DNA of 64,000 bases from Oleiagrimonas citrea (GTDB taxonomy: Bacteria; Pseudomonadota; Gammaproteobacteria; Xanthomonadales; Rhodanobacteraceae). A program made the position numbers and the translations under genes. Positions 30,504-38,334 of the stretch are shown here, piece by piece (position 1 is the first letter of the stretch; each line of letters opens with the position of its first letter). Location of the stretch: positions 434,001 to 498,000 of the forward strand of contig NZ_JAAZQD010000003.1 in assembly GCF_012395255.1 (NCBI RefSeq). Direction: 5' to 3'. The notes under the pieces are model-generated. The model was not told the origin of the DNA and made no database searches. It saw nothing but the letters and a program-made list of their open reading frames with translations.

Positions 30504-30848
30504 GGCGCTTTCCTTGGTGAGTGCTGAGGCTGTCGATTTTCCGTTTCCGGGCAGTTGTCGCGAGAAAAGAGCGGATTGTCAATGATTTCGGAGAAATGTC
30601 CTTGTTCCCGCGAGTGCGCTCGGAGACCGGGTGACAGCCTTGCCGAGGCGCATACAGCGTAGTCCAGGAAGGCAATGGCCGATGGCTCCCCCAAGCCGTC
30701 GGCATGCACGCATCGAGAGCGTTTTCGTGTGCATCGTCGGACGGTCTGCTCGCCCAGGCGGTGATCGAAAGAGACGCCGCCCCTGTTTTTCCGTGCCGGA
30801 ACAGTGCACCCTGACCGCCGTCTCTGCCCGCACGATCACGGAATCCCC
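30504..30848. other. Divergent intergenic region
   Basis: 345 bases between the orphan basic protein and the DUF6348-like gene. It must contain both promoters. Short frames occur in all six directions but none has a ribosome binding site. No hairpin with a T-run and no repeat were found. Confidence 0.5.
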
Positions 30849-31484
30849 ATGCACGACGATGCATTGCAACGCCATCTGCTCGAACTGTTCGCCCGGCACG
30901 ACATCGAGCTGGAGCCGGACGAGGAGGGCTGGCTGCTGAGCCTGGATGGCTGGCCTGCGATTCGTGCGACCTGGCACGATGAAGGGCGGCTGGATATCGA
31001 TGTGGCGCTGTCGGAAGAAGGGCGCATCGAAGAGAGCCTTGCCGGTGAGGGCGATGGCGAGGCCGGTCTTAACGATGCGCTGGCGCGGTTCGAGTCCGGC
31101 GTGCTTCCGGTGTTGCTAGCTGCCTGCTGGTATGTCACCGACGAACGCACGCTGGGTCTGGCTCGCTGGGAGTTGGGGTTGCGCGAATGGGATGTCTTTC
31201 TGGGACGGTGGATGGTGCGTGGTGCGCTCGCCTCGGCGGATATCCCCGATGGCGTCGCACCGGCCATCCAGGCCGCAGTGGAGCGTGAAGCATTGTCCCC
31301 CGGCCAGCATGTCCTGCGGTTGTTCCATGCGCACGATGATGCGTCGACGTCGCACAGCGAGGCGCTGCTCGACAATGCGCCGTGGGCTGCCGGGACACAG
31401 GCGTTGGCGGCATGCGAGTGGCCGGCGGATCGCGACGCCTATCGCGCGCATCAGGTGATCGTGCTGGATGTATGCGACTACTGA
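30849..31484 (+). CDS. Acidic protein, possibly DUF6348 family
   Basis: A 211-residue, acidic, probably cytoplasmic protein. It starts MHDDALQRHLLELFARHDIELEPD, has a beta-rich middle (WLLSLDGWPAIRATWHDEGRLDIDVALSEEGR) and ends HQVIVLDVCDY. The pattern resembles DUF6348 proteins by recollection, which have no known function. It stands alone before the first cold-shock gene. The ATG at 30849 was chosen because the ordered part begins there; the upstream extension is low complexity. The ribosome binding site is weak. Confidence 0.65.
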   Translation: MHDDALQRHLLELFARHDIELEPDEEGWLLSLDGWPAIRATWHDEGRLDIDVALSEEGRIEESLAGEGDGEAGLNDALARFESGVLPVLLAACWYVTDERTLGLARWELGLREWDVFLGRWMVRGALASADIPDGVAPAIQAAVEREALSPGQHVLRLFHAHDDASTSHSEALLDNAPWAAGTQALAACEWPADRDAYRAHQVIVLDVCDY

Positions 31485-31586
31485 ACGGTCTCTGTGCCGG
31501 AGATGAGATCGCGGGCGGGGCAGCCGCGACGTTCCAGGCACGAGGTGTCGATTCCACCCGGAATATGAACGGACCCATTTTTTCGA

Positions 31587-31615
31587 TTGCTATTTGGGCC
31601 GCATGCGCTTAATCT
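31587..31615 (+). promoter_or_regulatory. Promoter of cold-shock gene 1
   Basis: TTGCTA (31587-31592), 17 bases, then TAATCT (31610-31615). The same -35 and spacing occur before the second cold-shock gene. The conserved leader begins 7 bases downstream, exactly where transcription should start. Confidence 0.75.
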
Positions 31616-31621
31616 TTCGCC

Positions 31622-31761
31622 GCTGAGTTTCAAGGGTCACAGTGAATCGTGGCCCGATGTTGTAGATCCAAGTCACACTACATCGTTGAACCCTTTTCCT
31701 CCTTGCGACCAGCTTCCTGCCGCGCAGCGGCTTTTTTCTTCCGTTCCAAGGAGTACATACG
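31622..31761 (+). promoter_or_regulatory. Long structured 5' leader of cold-shock gene 1 (candidate RNA thermoswitch)
   Basis: A leader of about 140 bases, conserved almost base for base with the one at 39925-40061. CTCCTTG at 31699-31705 is the exact complement of CAAGGAG (31747-31753), which contains the ribosome binding site. Sequestering and opening of that site would give temperature control as in cspA mRNA. Confidence 0.7.
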
Positions 31762-31974
31762 ATGTCTCAGACCGAAACCGGTACCGTCAAGTGGTTCAAC
31801 GACGCCAAGGGCTTTGGCTTCATCAGCCGTGAAAACGGCGGTGAAGACCTGTTCGTGCATTTCCGCTCGATCCAGGGCTCGGGCTTCAAGAGCCTGCAGG
31901 AAGGCCAGAAGGTCTCCTTCGTGGTCACGCAGGGTCAGAAGGGCCTGCAGGCCGATCAGGTTCAGGTTCTCTGA
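31762..31974 (+). CDS. Cold-shock protein 1 (CspA family)
   Basis: A 70-residue OB-fold RNA chaperone. RNP1 (KGFGFIS) and RNP2 (DLFVHFRSI) are intact and the start [14 protein letters not shown] is canonical. It melts RNA secondary structure after a temperature drop. It differs from the second copy at 40062 at only a few residues, mostly in the last third (VTQGQKGLQ versus VKGDKGMQ). It is preceded by a long leader and followed by a strong terminator, so it is monocistronic. Confidence 0.96.
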   Translation: MSQTETGTVKWFNDAKGFGFISRENGGEDLFVHFRSIQGSGFKSLQEGQKVSFVVTQGQKGLQADQVQVL

Positions 31975-31993
31975 TCCTGTTCAACCTGTGAAG

Positions 31994-32024
31994 AAAAAGC
32001 CCGGCCATGTGCCGGGCTTTTTTG
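31994..32024 (+). terminator. Terminator of cold-shock gene 1
   Basis: Arms AAAAAGCCCGGC (31994-32005) and GCCGGGCTTTTT (32011-32022) around CATGT, then further T. The second cold-shock gene has the same hairpin. Confidence 0.92.
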
Positions 32025-32085
32025 TGCCTGTGTGTTCGATTTGATCGGCGGAGGTCTGAAAGGGCTTTCCGAACGCACCATGTTT

Positions 32086-32949
32086 TCAGTGGGCCGTTGC
32101 GCGGATGAACCAGGTGCTTGAAGGGGCCCACACGCCGTCGTCCCGGGCATAAGAAGCGAAGGTTTCACGCAGCGCTGCGACGACCTCGTCCGTGCATGCC
32201 GTGCCCTGTTCGCCGGCGAGGCGAATGATCTCGCCTGCAGGCCCCAGCGCCATGGCGAAGGCGATGGCGTCGTCCAGATCGCGGCCGATGCAGATGTCGC
32301 AGTCGTGACGCTCCAGCGTGATGTTCGAGAATCCGGCGCCGCCCAGCATGTCGCTGACCATGTCCGCGCCGGCCATCGAGAAGGGGCCGGGACCGCAGTG
32401 AACCTGGTCCGTGTCCTCGTGCGACACGACAGGAACGATCGCCTTCACGTGCAGTTCCGCTTCATGCAGCCAGGGGTTGTCCTCGCGCTTGCGCCAGACG
32501 ATCTGCGTGAAGGTGCCACCCGGCTTCAAGGCCCTGCAGATGTTGCGCATGGCCGCACCCGGCATGGCGAAGAACATCGTGCCGAAGCGTGCGAAGGCAT
32601 GGTCATAGGGGCCGCCCAGGTCATCCCACTCCACGTCGCGGATCTGGAAGTTCGCGTTCTGGACGCCGTTGTCCTGTGCATCCTGTTGCGCTGCGCGGAT
32701 GAAGTTCTCGGCGCAATCCACGCCGGTCGCGCTCCCTGCGGGGCCCACGCGCTGCGCAATGCGTAGGGTGCTGTCGCCGAAGCCGCAACCGACGTCCAGT
32801 ACGTGAGCGCCTTGCGGATAGGGATGCCTCTGCAGCGCGGCATCGCTGTGTTGCGAAAGGCCGTCCACGAGCAAATGCCTGAATCGGACGAACTTGTCGA
32901 ACAGAATCGTGTTCCAGGCTTCGATAATGATGCTGTTGCTGTCGTTCAT
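32086..32949 (-). CDS. Class I SAM-dependent methyltransferase
   Basis: A 287-residue cytoplasmic enzyme. Motif I is HVLDVGCGFGDST near residue 56, motif II region TGVDCAENF, and a post-I FDH-type acidic pair lies in RDVEWDDLG. A block of MICR-type residues (MRNICRALKPGGTFTQIVWR) corresponds to motif III of UbiE/Methyltransf_11 enzymes. The substrate is not readable. The start at 32949 follows GAGGAC; an in-frame extension to 32994 lacks a better site. It is the first gene inside the segment bracketed by the two cold-shock genes. Confidence 0.88.
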   Translation of the reverse strand: MNDSNSIIIEAWNTILFDKFVRFRHLLVDGLSQHSDAALQRHPYPQGAHVLDVGCGFGDSTLRIAQRVGPAGSATGVDCAENFIRAAQQDAQDNGVQNANFQIRDVEWDDLGGPYDHAFARFGTMFFAMPGAAMRNICRALKPGGTFTQIVWRKREDNPWLHEAELHVKAIVPVVSHEDTDQVHCGPGPFSMAGADMVSDMLGGAGFSNITLERHDCDICIGRDLDDAIAFAMALGPAGEIIRLAGEQGTACTDEVVAALRETFASYARDDGVWAPSSTWFIRATAH

Positions 32950-33243
32950 CGCCGTCCTCGCTCTGACAGGAGGTGCCTTCGGAGTCGCGATCAAGCGACG
33001 GTCCGGCGGCGGCTGCAGACATCATCGCGCGCAAGGCTGGGTGCGATGCGCAGACGTGTGCAATGTGTACGCGTATCGGTACACGGCCGCGTGTTCGTTA
33101 TCCTGCGACCGGCAACAAGTTGCAATAGACCGTTCGTGCATGGCTGTCAGCCATGTCCGGGCGGCGAACGAACCGTGCTTGCGGCCGGTGGTCCGGCGTT
33201 CTTTTCAGGATTCCTGCGTGTAGAGGCGGAGTCCTTCGTAGGG

Positions 33244-33630
33244 CTACTCTCTAAGCATCGCCAGGCGACTCTCCAGGCCGCCGACGTGGATCTCCAGCTT
33301 GTGACCATCCGGATCGAGGAAATAGAGCGAATCCCCCTCGCTCCGATTGTCCCTCCAGCGTGCGGCGCCGTATGCCTGAATGCGTTCGCTGCAGCGGCGA
33401 AAGGATGGCTTGTCGATCGTGAAGGCGAGGTGGGTGTATTCCGGAAGCGGGCCATCGCGCGTTTGGTCATCTTGCGACAGGCAGATCCACTCGTTGCCGG
33501 CCAGCAGATAAGCACCGCGCGTCCATCGAGCCATCGGCTTCAATCCGACGACTTCGACATAGAACTGGAACGAACGCGCCAAGTCGCCTACCGCCAGCGT
33601 GACGTGGTTGATGCCAAGGATTGCGTGCAT
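33244..33630 (-). CDS. FosA-like fosfomycin:glutathione transferase (VOC metalloenzyme)
   Basis: A 128-residue VOC-fold enzyme very close in pattern to FosA. Metal ligands His9, His67 and Glu113 are present, as is the SEGDSLYFLDPDGHKLEIHVG segment (97-117, with Ser97, Ser101 and Tyr103) and the terminal SRLAMLR with Arg122. One position that is Lys90 in FosA by my alignment is Arg93 here. FosA adds glutathione to fosfomycin with Mn2+ and K+. The gene is single, between the methyltransferase and small lipoproteins. Whether it gives resistance or acts on another electrophile cannot be told. Confidence 0.85.
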   Translation of the reverse strand: MHAILGINHVTLAVGDLARSFQFYVEVVGLKPMARWTRGAYLLAGNEWICLSQDDQTRDGPLPEYTHLAFTIDKPSFRRCSERIQAYGAARWRDNRSEGDSLYFLDPDGHKLEIHVGGLESRLAMLRE

Positions 33631-33811
33631 GCTTTTCTGTCAGTTGAAGATAGGGTTCCGGCCCTTTCTGGCCGCGGCGATCAATGCGTCCGGTCGGGCT
33701 TGCGGCGTGATTTCTTCGATCTCCATTTTTTGGGGGAAAGTATGAATCTGGCCACTCTTTTCATGACGGGACCGTGCCAAGCTGATGTGTGAGGGGTGAC
33801 GGAGATACGGT

Positions 33812-34042
33812 ATGAAACCGATCGGTTTGCTGATGGGCGCGTGCCTGTTGGCCGGACTGACCGGCTGTACGGTCCAGCAGTTGTATGCGAGCGGGCAGTC
33901 CTGGCAGCGCAATGAGTGTTTCAAGTTGATCGACAGCGTCCAGCGCAATCAGTGCCTGGCGCAGACGTGGATGCCCTACGATCAATATACGCACGAGTTA
34001 CACCAAGATAACGTCGAGCGCGCGCAGTTGGCGCGACCCTGA
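33812..34042 (+). CDS. Small lipoprotein
   Basis: A 76-residue precursor with a short signal and lipobox LTGC (Cys19). The mature part is about 58 residues, hydrophilic, with paired cysteines (NECFKLIDSVQRNQC) that could form one disulfide. A GGAG lies about 8 bases before the ATG. I do not recognise the family; the size and lipidation suggest an envelope anchor or stress lipoprotein. Confidence 0.75.
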   Translation: MKPIGLLMGACLLAGLTGCTVQQLYASGQSWQRNECFKLIDSVQRNQCLAQTWMPYDQYTHELHQDNVERAQLARP

Positions 34043-34332
34043 TCTCTGCGTCCAGTGCAGTCCATGCATCGAGGCGTGGCTTTTGCTCTGTGCAGAAGTC
34101 GCTCTCTGACACGCCTCCGACATTCGCCGATATCGACGAGCTAAATCCGTTTCAATAGGTGATGAGGCGCTCATTTCAGGGGGGCATATTGCCCGTCCAA
34201 GTTTTTTTGATAAGTGTGGCAGGGCAGGACTGTTCATGGATGCGGTCTTGCTCGATACGGAGGACGGTAATCCGACTCTTGTATATGGACGTATATACAT
34301 CCAGTTCTTATATAGCTAAGGATTCCAGTGCA

Positions 34333-34548
34333 ATGAAAAAACAAAAGTTTATTGTGCATGCACTCGCCGTTGCGATCATCTTTGCTGGAGCGGCTTTCAC
34401 TACGCAGGCGATGACGGTCTCCAATGCAAACAGCGTCAAGAATGCCACCGTGCAACGTCTGCCGAAGTGTCCTGTTGGCTATGAATCCTGTCCGGCATTG
34501 AATAATCAGTGCGTAATCATGGGGACGTGCTCGACTACCACGAACTGA
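34333..34548 (+). CDS. Small secreted cysteine-rich peptide
   Basis: A 71-residue precursor. Residues 1-27 are a signal peptide (KKQKFIVHALAVAIIFAGAAF then TTQAM). The mature part of about 44 residues carries four cysteines in the spacing C-x6-C-x6-C-x5-C (CPVGYESCPALNNQCVIMGTC region) and ends in a Thr-rich tail. AAGGA lies upstream. A long perfect hairpin follows at 34595. The DNA is visibly AT-richer than the surroundings. It could be a secreted signalling or defence peptide, or a simple periplasmic protein. Confidence 0.7.
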   Translation: MKKQKFIVHALAVAIIFAGAAFTTQAMTVSNANSVKNATVQRLPKCPVGYESCPALNNQCVIMGTCSTTTN

Positions 34549-34594
34549 TCGCCTGGATTTTTGCAGCGACGGGAGCGGTAGCCCTTTGTACCCT

Positions 34595-34631
34595 CCAACA
34601 GAAAGGCGGGCGATGTCCGCCTTTCTGTTGG
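34595..34631. terminator. Perfect 15-base hairpin
   Basis: Arms at 34595-34609 and 34617-34631 are exactly complementary (CCAACAGAAAGGCGG and its complement). It lies between convergent genes and can end transcription from both sides; pyrimidine-rich CTTTCTG serves as the weak T-tract on the plus strand. Confidence 0.75.
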
Positions 34632-34688
34632 CTGGCGCAATCATCATGGATGATTCGCAACGTGGCCTGCCTGTCCCGCTCCGGACGT

Positions 34689-35156
34689 TTACTTGATCGC
34701 TTTTTGTTCGTTGATCGCGCTTTGAATGGACTGGAGTTGCGCGGATCTGGTTGCGGAGTCGAGTGCGGAGATGGGTAGCCGGGGCGGGGGCGCTGGGTGG
34801 AACTTGTCCCAGTCGTAGTTGGCTTGGCTTTGCGCAGTTTTCTTGTCGGAATGTGGTGAGCTTTCCAGCGTCTTCACGCGCTCGGCCAGACTGGCAATAT
34901 TTCTATCCGTCTTGTTTACCTGCTCGAACAGCTTGTTGACCTGATTCGTTTGATCGGCACTTGCTTCCAACTGGTTCTTCAGCATCTGGTTGATCTGAAC
35001 CTGCTTCTGAAGCCTTTCATCCGCTCTCCTCAGCTCGTCGGTAGCGTTGCTCATCGATGTGTACAAGCCGATCACGATGGCAACGCCCACGCCGATAACC
35101 AGGCCTTCGCCAAGCTTGGCGAGGATCCTCTTGAGTGTTTCATTTGATGATTTCAT
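34689..35156 (-). CDS. Single-pass membrane coiled-coil protein
   Basis: A 155-residue protein. A short basic N-terminus is followed by one membrane segment (residues 18-35, GLVIGVGVAIVIGLYTSM). A coiled coil of about 70 residues follows (DELRRADERLQKQVQINQML; NQVNKLFEQVNKTDRN), then a Pro-rich linker (PAPPPRLP) and a final helix. A GAGGAG site precedes the ATG at 35156. Function unknown; the shape fits a membrane-anchored scaffold or a chemosensory-like stalk. Confidence 0.7.
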   Translation of the reverse strand: MKSSNETLKRILAKLGEGLVIGVGVAIVIGLYTSMSNATDELRRADERLQKQVQINQMLKNQLEASADQTNQVNKLFEQVNKTDRNIASLAERVKTLESSPHSDKKTAQSQANYDWDKFHPAPPPRLPISALDSATRSAQLQSIQSAINEQKAIK

Positions 35157-35413
35157 CGTTGCCGTCTCCTCGAGGTGCCGTGCCCCTGATGTCATCCTGT
35201 GCGTTAAGTCATCTTCTTATTCGCGAGCAAATCGAACCGCTGTAAACGTATCTGTTGCGGCTGCTGGTGCGGTGAACGCTTTGCATGGAGTTTTTTGTCG
35301 AATGCATGCGTTGATGTGGTGGTTGGGTGAGAAAATCAGGCTTTCCCGGAACGCATTGCGCCCGTGATTCCGCCTGCTGGCACGGAAATGGTGACGAAGA
35401 CATCGTTCGTGCA

Positions 35414-36190
35414 TCAGCCTGCCGGGACCAGCACATTCAGCACCAGGGTGGCGTGGCTGAACGCGGCATCGCACATGAAGCCATCGTGATCGGTGGCGTG
35501 GAATGCAGCCAGCGCTCGCGTCATGTCCGGCGTGATCGTGAAGCCATTGTTCGGTCGCGTCCCGTGCAGCCACGCATTCACTGTTTGCGTCACATTCACA
35601 TGGTGCGGGTGAACGTTGGGCCCCGGGTGCGGGCGCGCCGGCCGCGATGGGATGAACCTGCGGGGTCCGAGCGAACCGCCGCTGTAGTAGATGCCTTCGC
35701 TCCATCCTTCGGTGGCCTCACCGATATACATCACCTTGCATTGCTCGGCGGTTCCACGGCCGATCGGCGGGTCCAGGGGAGACAAGCCGCCGGATAGCTC
35801 AAGCAATGCGGAACCCACTGCGGCATTGCGCGGCACGCTGGAGAGGTCGAACTGCACTGCTGCCTGGGATGTGGTCATCCAGCGTTCGTGACAACTCTGT
35901 CCACGATGGACGCGAACCACGTAGCTGGCCAAGTCGGTTACCACGGGTGGGGAAAGATGAGCCTCTCTGAGGAACTCGTTCCATGTATAGGAAACAATCG
36001 GCGTCCGGTTCAATGACGGCCAGCAGATACCGAAACGCTCATCCCGAACGGATCCCTCTATCGTGGCGGTCTGGCTGGCCGGAATCACGATCTGCCGCTG
36101 TTCCAGTGGTGGGAGATGGATGCAGCTGGGCAGTACGCTCAGCGCGACAACTGCAGGCATCAAGCGAACAAGAAATCGAGAACCGGTCAT
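35414..36190 (-). CDS. DNRLRE/CBM96-like lipoprotein
   Basis: A 258-residue lipoprotein. The signal ends in a lipobox LPSC (Cys23). The mature protein has the pattern of DNRLRE-type beta sandwiches: SQAAVQFDLSSVPRNAAVGSALLELS, a core with WSEGIYYSGG, and VNVTQTVNAWLHGTRPNNGFTITPD. These modules are found in surface proteins and some bind polysaccharide. The GGGAG site before the ATG at 36190 decides the start. It is followed upstream on the same strand by the tandem-domain protein, with a gap of 143 bases. Confidence 0.72.
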   Translation of the reverse strand: MTGSRFLVRLMPAVVALSVLPSCIHLPPLEQRQIVIPASQTATIEGSVRDERFGICWPSLNRTPIVSYTWNEFLREAHLSPPVVTDLASYVVRVHRGQSCHERWMTTSQAAVQFDLSSVPRNAAVGSALLELSGGLSPLDPPIGRGTAEQCKVMYIGEATEGWSEGIYYSGGSLGPRRFIPSRPARPHPGPNVHPHHVNVTQTVNAWLHGTRPNNGFTITPDMTRALAAFHATDHDGFMCDAAFSHATLVLNVLVPAG

Positions 36191-36333
36191 GACGAACTCC
36201 CTTCGTGATGATGTCATTCGCCCGCTGGACGGCGAGACGAAAAGTCGTTGCATCGCAGATTTCCCCATGGGGCCGATGCCGCATCCATGGGTTCGGACGT
36301 TGCGAGGCGATGACCTCGGGACGGTCCGAAAAC

Positions 36334-37701
36334 TCAGGGGCGACAATTTCCCCGCGCCCCATGCACGGTCAGCGAGGCGCGGACACGATAGTGAACGTCG
36401 CTGCCCCGCAGGTCGAAGCTGAGATTGCGCGTTCTGCCGGCCAGCGAGAGGATGTCGCGCATCGACAACGCCACCGTGGCCAGTCCGAAGTTGTCGTCCT
36501 CGTTCTTCCACGAGAAGGTTTCGTGCCACGCACCGGTATCGCGACTCATCTGCACGGCGCCGTCCGCGCGAAGCGAACGATCGAGCCGTTCCTGGGCAAC
36601 GTTGCGCCAGTCCGCCAGACGGTCCTGTACCCACCGGTTGCTGGAGAAATCCTTTTCCCAGCCACGCACGGCGATGCCGAACACGGTACGCATTTCATCC
36701 AGATCGGCGTGTGGAATGGGGCGGATGCCTGTCGTGTAGAAGGGCAGGTCGTTGGTCGGGATGGGGTTGGGGATGGAATGGACACCGACGTTGTCGCCGA
36801 GCATCGGCGACACGAAGCCGTCGATGTGCGCGCTTGCCCCGGGCAGGTCCGCATGATCGACGACGGATCCATCCATCTTGACCATTAACGCCATGAAGTA
36901 GGGTTCGTCGGCCTCGAAGAACCATTCCTGCTGATCGATGATTTCCAGCGAGATCCAGCGCAGTTCGATCTGCAGGTCGTCCTGGCGGGTGAACGCGTTT
37001 CCGCCGAAGCCGCCGGTCTTGTGGGTGATGCGGATATGCCGTTCATCGACGATCTGCATATCGAGTGCGCCGGTCTGATTCACTTCGCCTTTCGGCACAT
37101 CGGCCCATTCCCCCTGGATTCGAAGACCCTCGCGCTGCCCCATGAACACGTTGACCCAGCGTCGTCCCGGCTCTTCGTCGGAATGCGGCTCGGCCTCCGG
37201 GTTCTCGCCGACCCAGGCCATTTCGCCGGTGCCCGATACCTCGCGGATGTAGTACGTGCCGTGATCGTCGCCGATCCAGACTCCGGTCAGATTCTCCAGG
37301 CCCGAGCCGACGAAACCCGGTTGGACGCGCGCGACAGAGCGGTTCACCGGCGCATTCACTTGCATCGTGCGCAGTCCGGAAAGACCGAACGGTCGCGATT
37401 GCCGCAGAATGGAAACGAGGGGAGGGCCGGCAAACACCGGCCGCATTTCCAGGTTCAGGGGACCGTGGTTGCAGGTCAGACCCTTCGGGACGTCGATGAA
37501 TGTGCCTTCCCAGCGATCGTCCGCCGCTTCTCCCGGAATGAAGCGACCCTTGAAGACCTGTGCCCATTGCAGCGTGTCGTGTTCGCCGAACCACCACATG
37601 TCATCGATACCGGCTTCGCGGTCGGTCACCTGATGTACGTAGTAATCGCCGTTGTCGTTGCCGCGGCCGAAGAATCGTTCGGGGAAAAAGATCGATGGCA
37701 T
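36334..37701 (-). CDS. Protein with two tandem copies of a WxGE-type beta domain
   Basis: A 455-residue protein without a signal peptide. Two units of about 75 residues repeat a common pattern. The first (about residues 12-90) has DNGDYYVHQV, MWWFGEHD, WAQVFKGRF and TFIDVPKG. The second (about 140-220) has DHGTYYIREV, MAWVGENPE, WVNVFMGQRE and EWADVPKG. The C-terminal half is a different, unrecognised beta-rich region with a late FDLRGSDVHYRVRASLTVHG strand. Such YYIRQ-WWxGE-DVPKG domains recur in unannotated proteins of soil bacteria. Its job is unknown. Confidence 0.7.
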   Translation of the reverse strand: MPSIFFPERFFGRGNDNGDYYVHQVTDREAGIDDMWWFGEHDTLQWAQVFKGRFIPGEAADDRWEGTFIDVPKGLTCNHGPLNLEMRPVFAGPPLVSILRQSRPFGLSGLRTMQVNAPVNRSVARVQPGFVGSGLENLTGVWIGDDHGTYYIREVSGTGEMAWVGENPEAEPHSDEEPGRRWVNVFMGQREGLRIQGEWADVPKGEVNQTGALDMQIVDERHIRITHKTGGFGGNAFTRQDDLQIELRWISLEIIDQQEWFFEADEPYFMALMVKMDGSVVDHADLPGASAHIDGFVSPMLGDNVGVHSIPNPIPTNDLPFYTTGIRPIPHADLDEMRTVFGIAVRGWEKDFSSNRWVQDRLADWRNVAQERLDRSLRADGAVQMSRDTGAWHETFSWKNEDDNFGLATVALSMRDILSLAGRTRNLSFDLRGSDVHYRVRASLTVHGARGNCRP

Positions 37702-38334
37702 GGGAGGCGTCTCCTTGACGTATTCGGAGGACGAAGGCGATATCGCCGGAGCAGATGTCCTTCGTCTCTCTTCCAGATGCCGCGTTCAACCGTTGATTGG
37801 CGGCGGCCATGTCATGGGAGTATTCGCCTGCGGTGACGATGCAGGTATCGGGAAACGCCTACTTCCTAAGCACTAGATTTGGGCCAGGAGCTGAAGCTGC
37901 GTGCCCTGATGCGCGGAAGAAGGGGTGTATTCGACGACGTTGCCGCCGTTTCCGAGGCTGTGGTCGGAGTTGTCCTACAAAAGCGATCGGCTTGAGGGTG
38001 CTTTCGCGATGAAGTCCGCATCATGCACAGGGGTGCTTCGGTCGGGCTGGTTTTGGACGAGAGCTTCGGCACGGAGATGGCTCGGCGACATGGCCGGGTC
38101 CTCTGACAACTACGGGCCTGCAGTCCCGAAATCCAGCATCGCTTCGTCCGTGCTGCCGCTAGGTTTCATTCTTTGTTGGTGATGTGATGCATCGCCTCCG
38201 TCCCTTTTTCTGCGATCCTCGCGCCGCGATGAAACGCAGCGAAAGGCGGGCCGATGTCTACGTGGCACCGATTCCGGCAATGGGGAGACGGGCGTTTGGG
38301 TTCCATTGGCGGAGAAGGCGAAATGGCGACCCCG
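37702..38334. other. Unassigned 633-base region, possible gene remnant
   Basis: No frame of useful length has a ribosome binding site and consistent composition. A plus-strand stretch near 37895-37990 reads as a plausible protein end (FDDVAAVSEAVVGVVLQKRSA) before a stop, which may be a decayed gene. No hairpin with a T-run was found. Confidence 0.3.

Noticed and set aside
37925-38182. 85-residue plus-strand frame in the region before pilU
   Set aside because: No ribosome binding site and no conserved pattern; it is in a stretch that looks like non-coding or decayed DNA.
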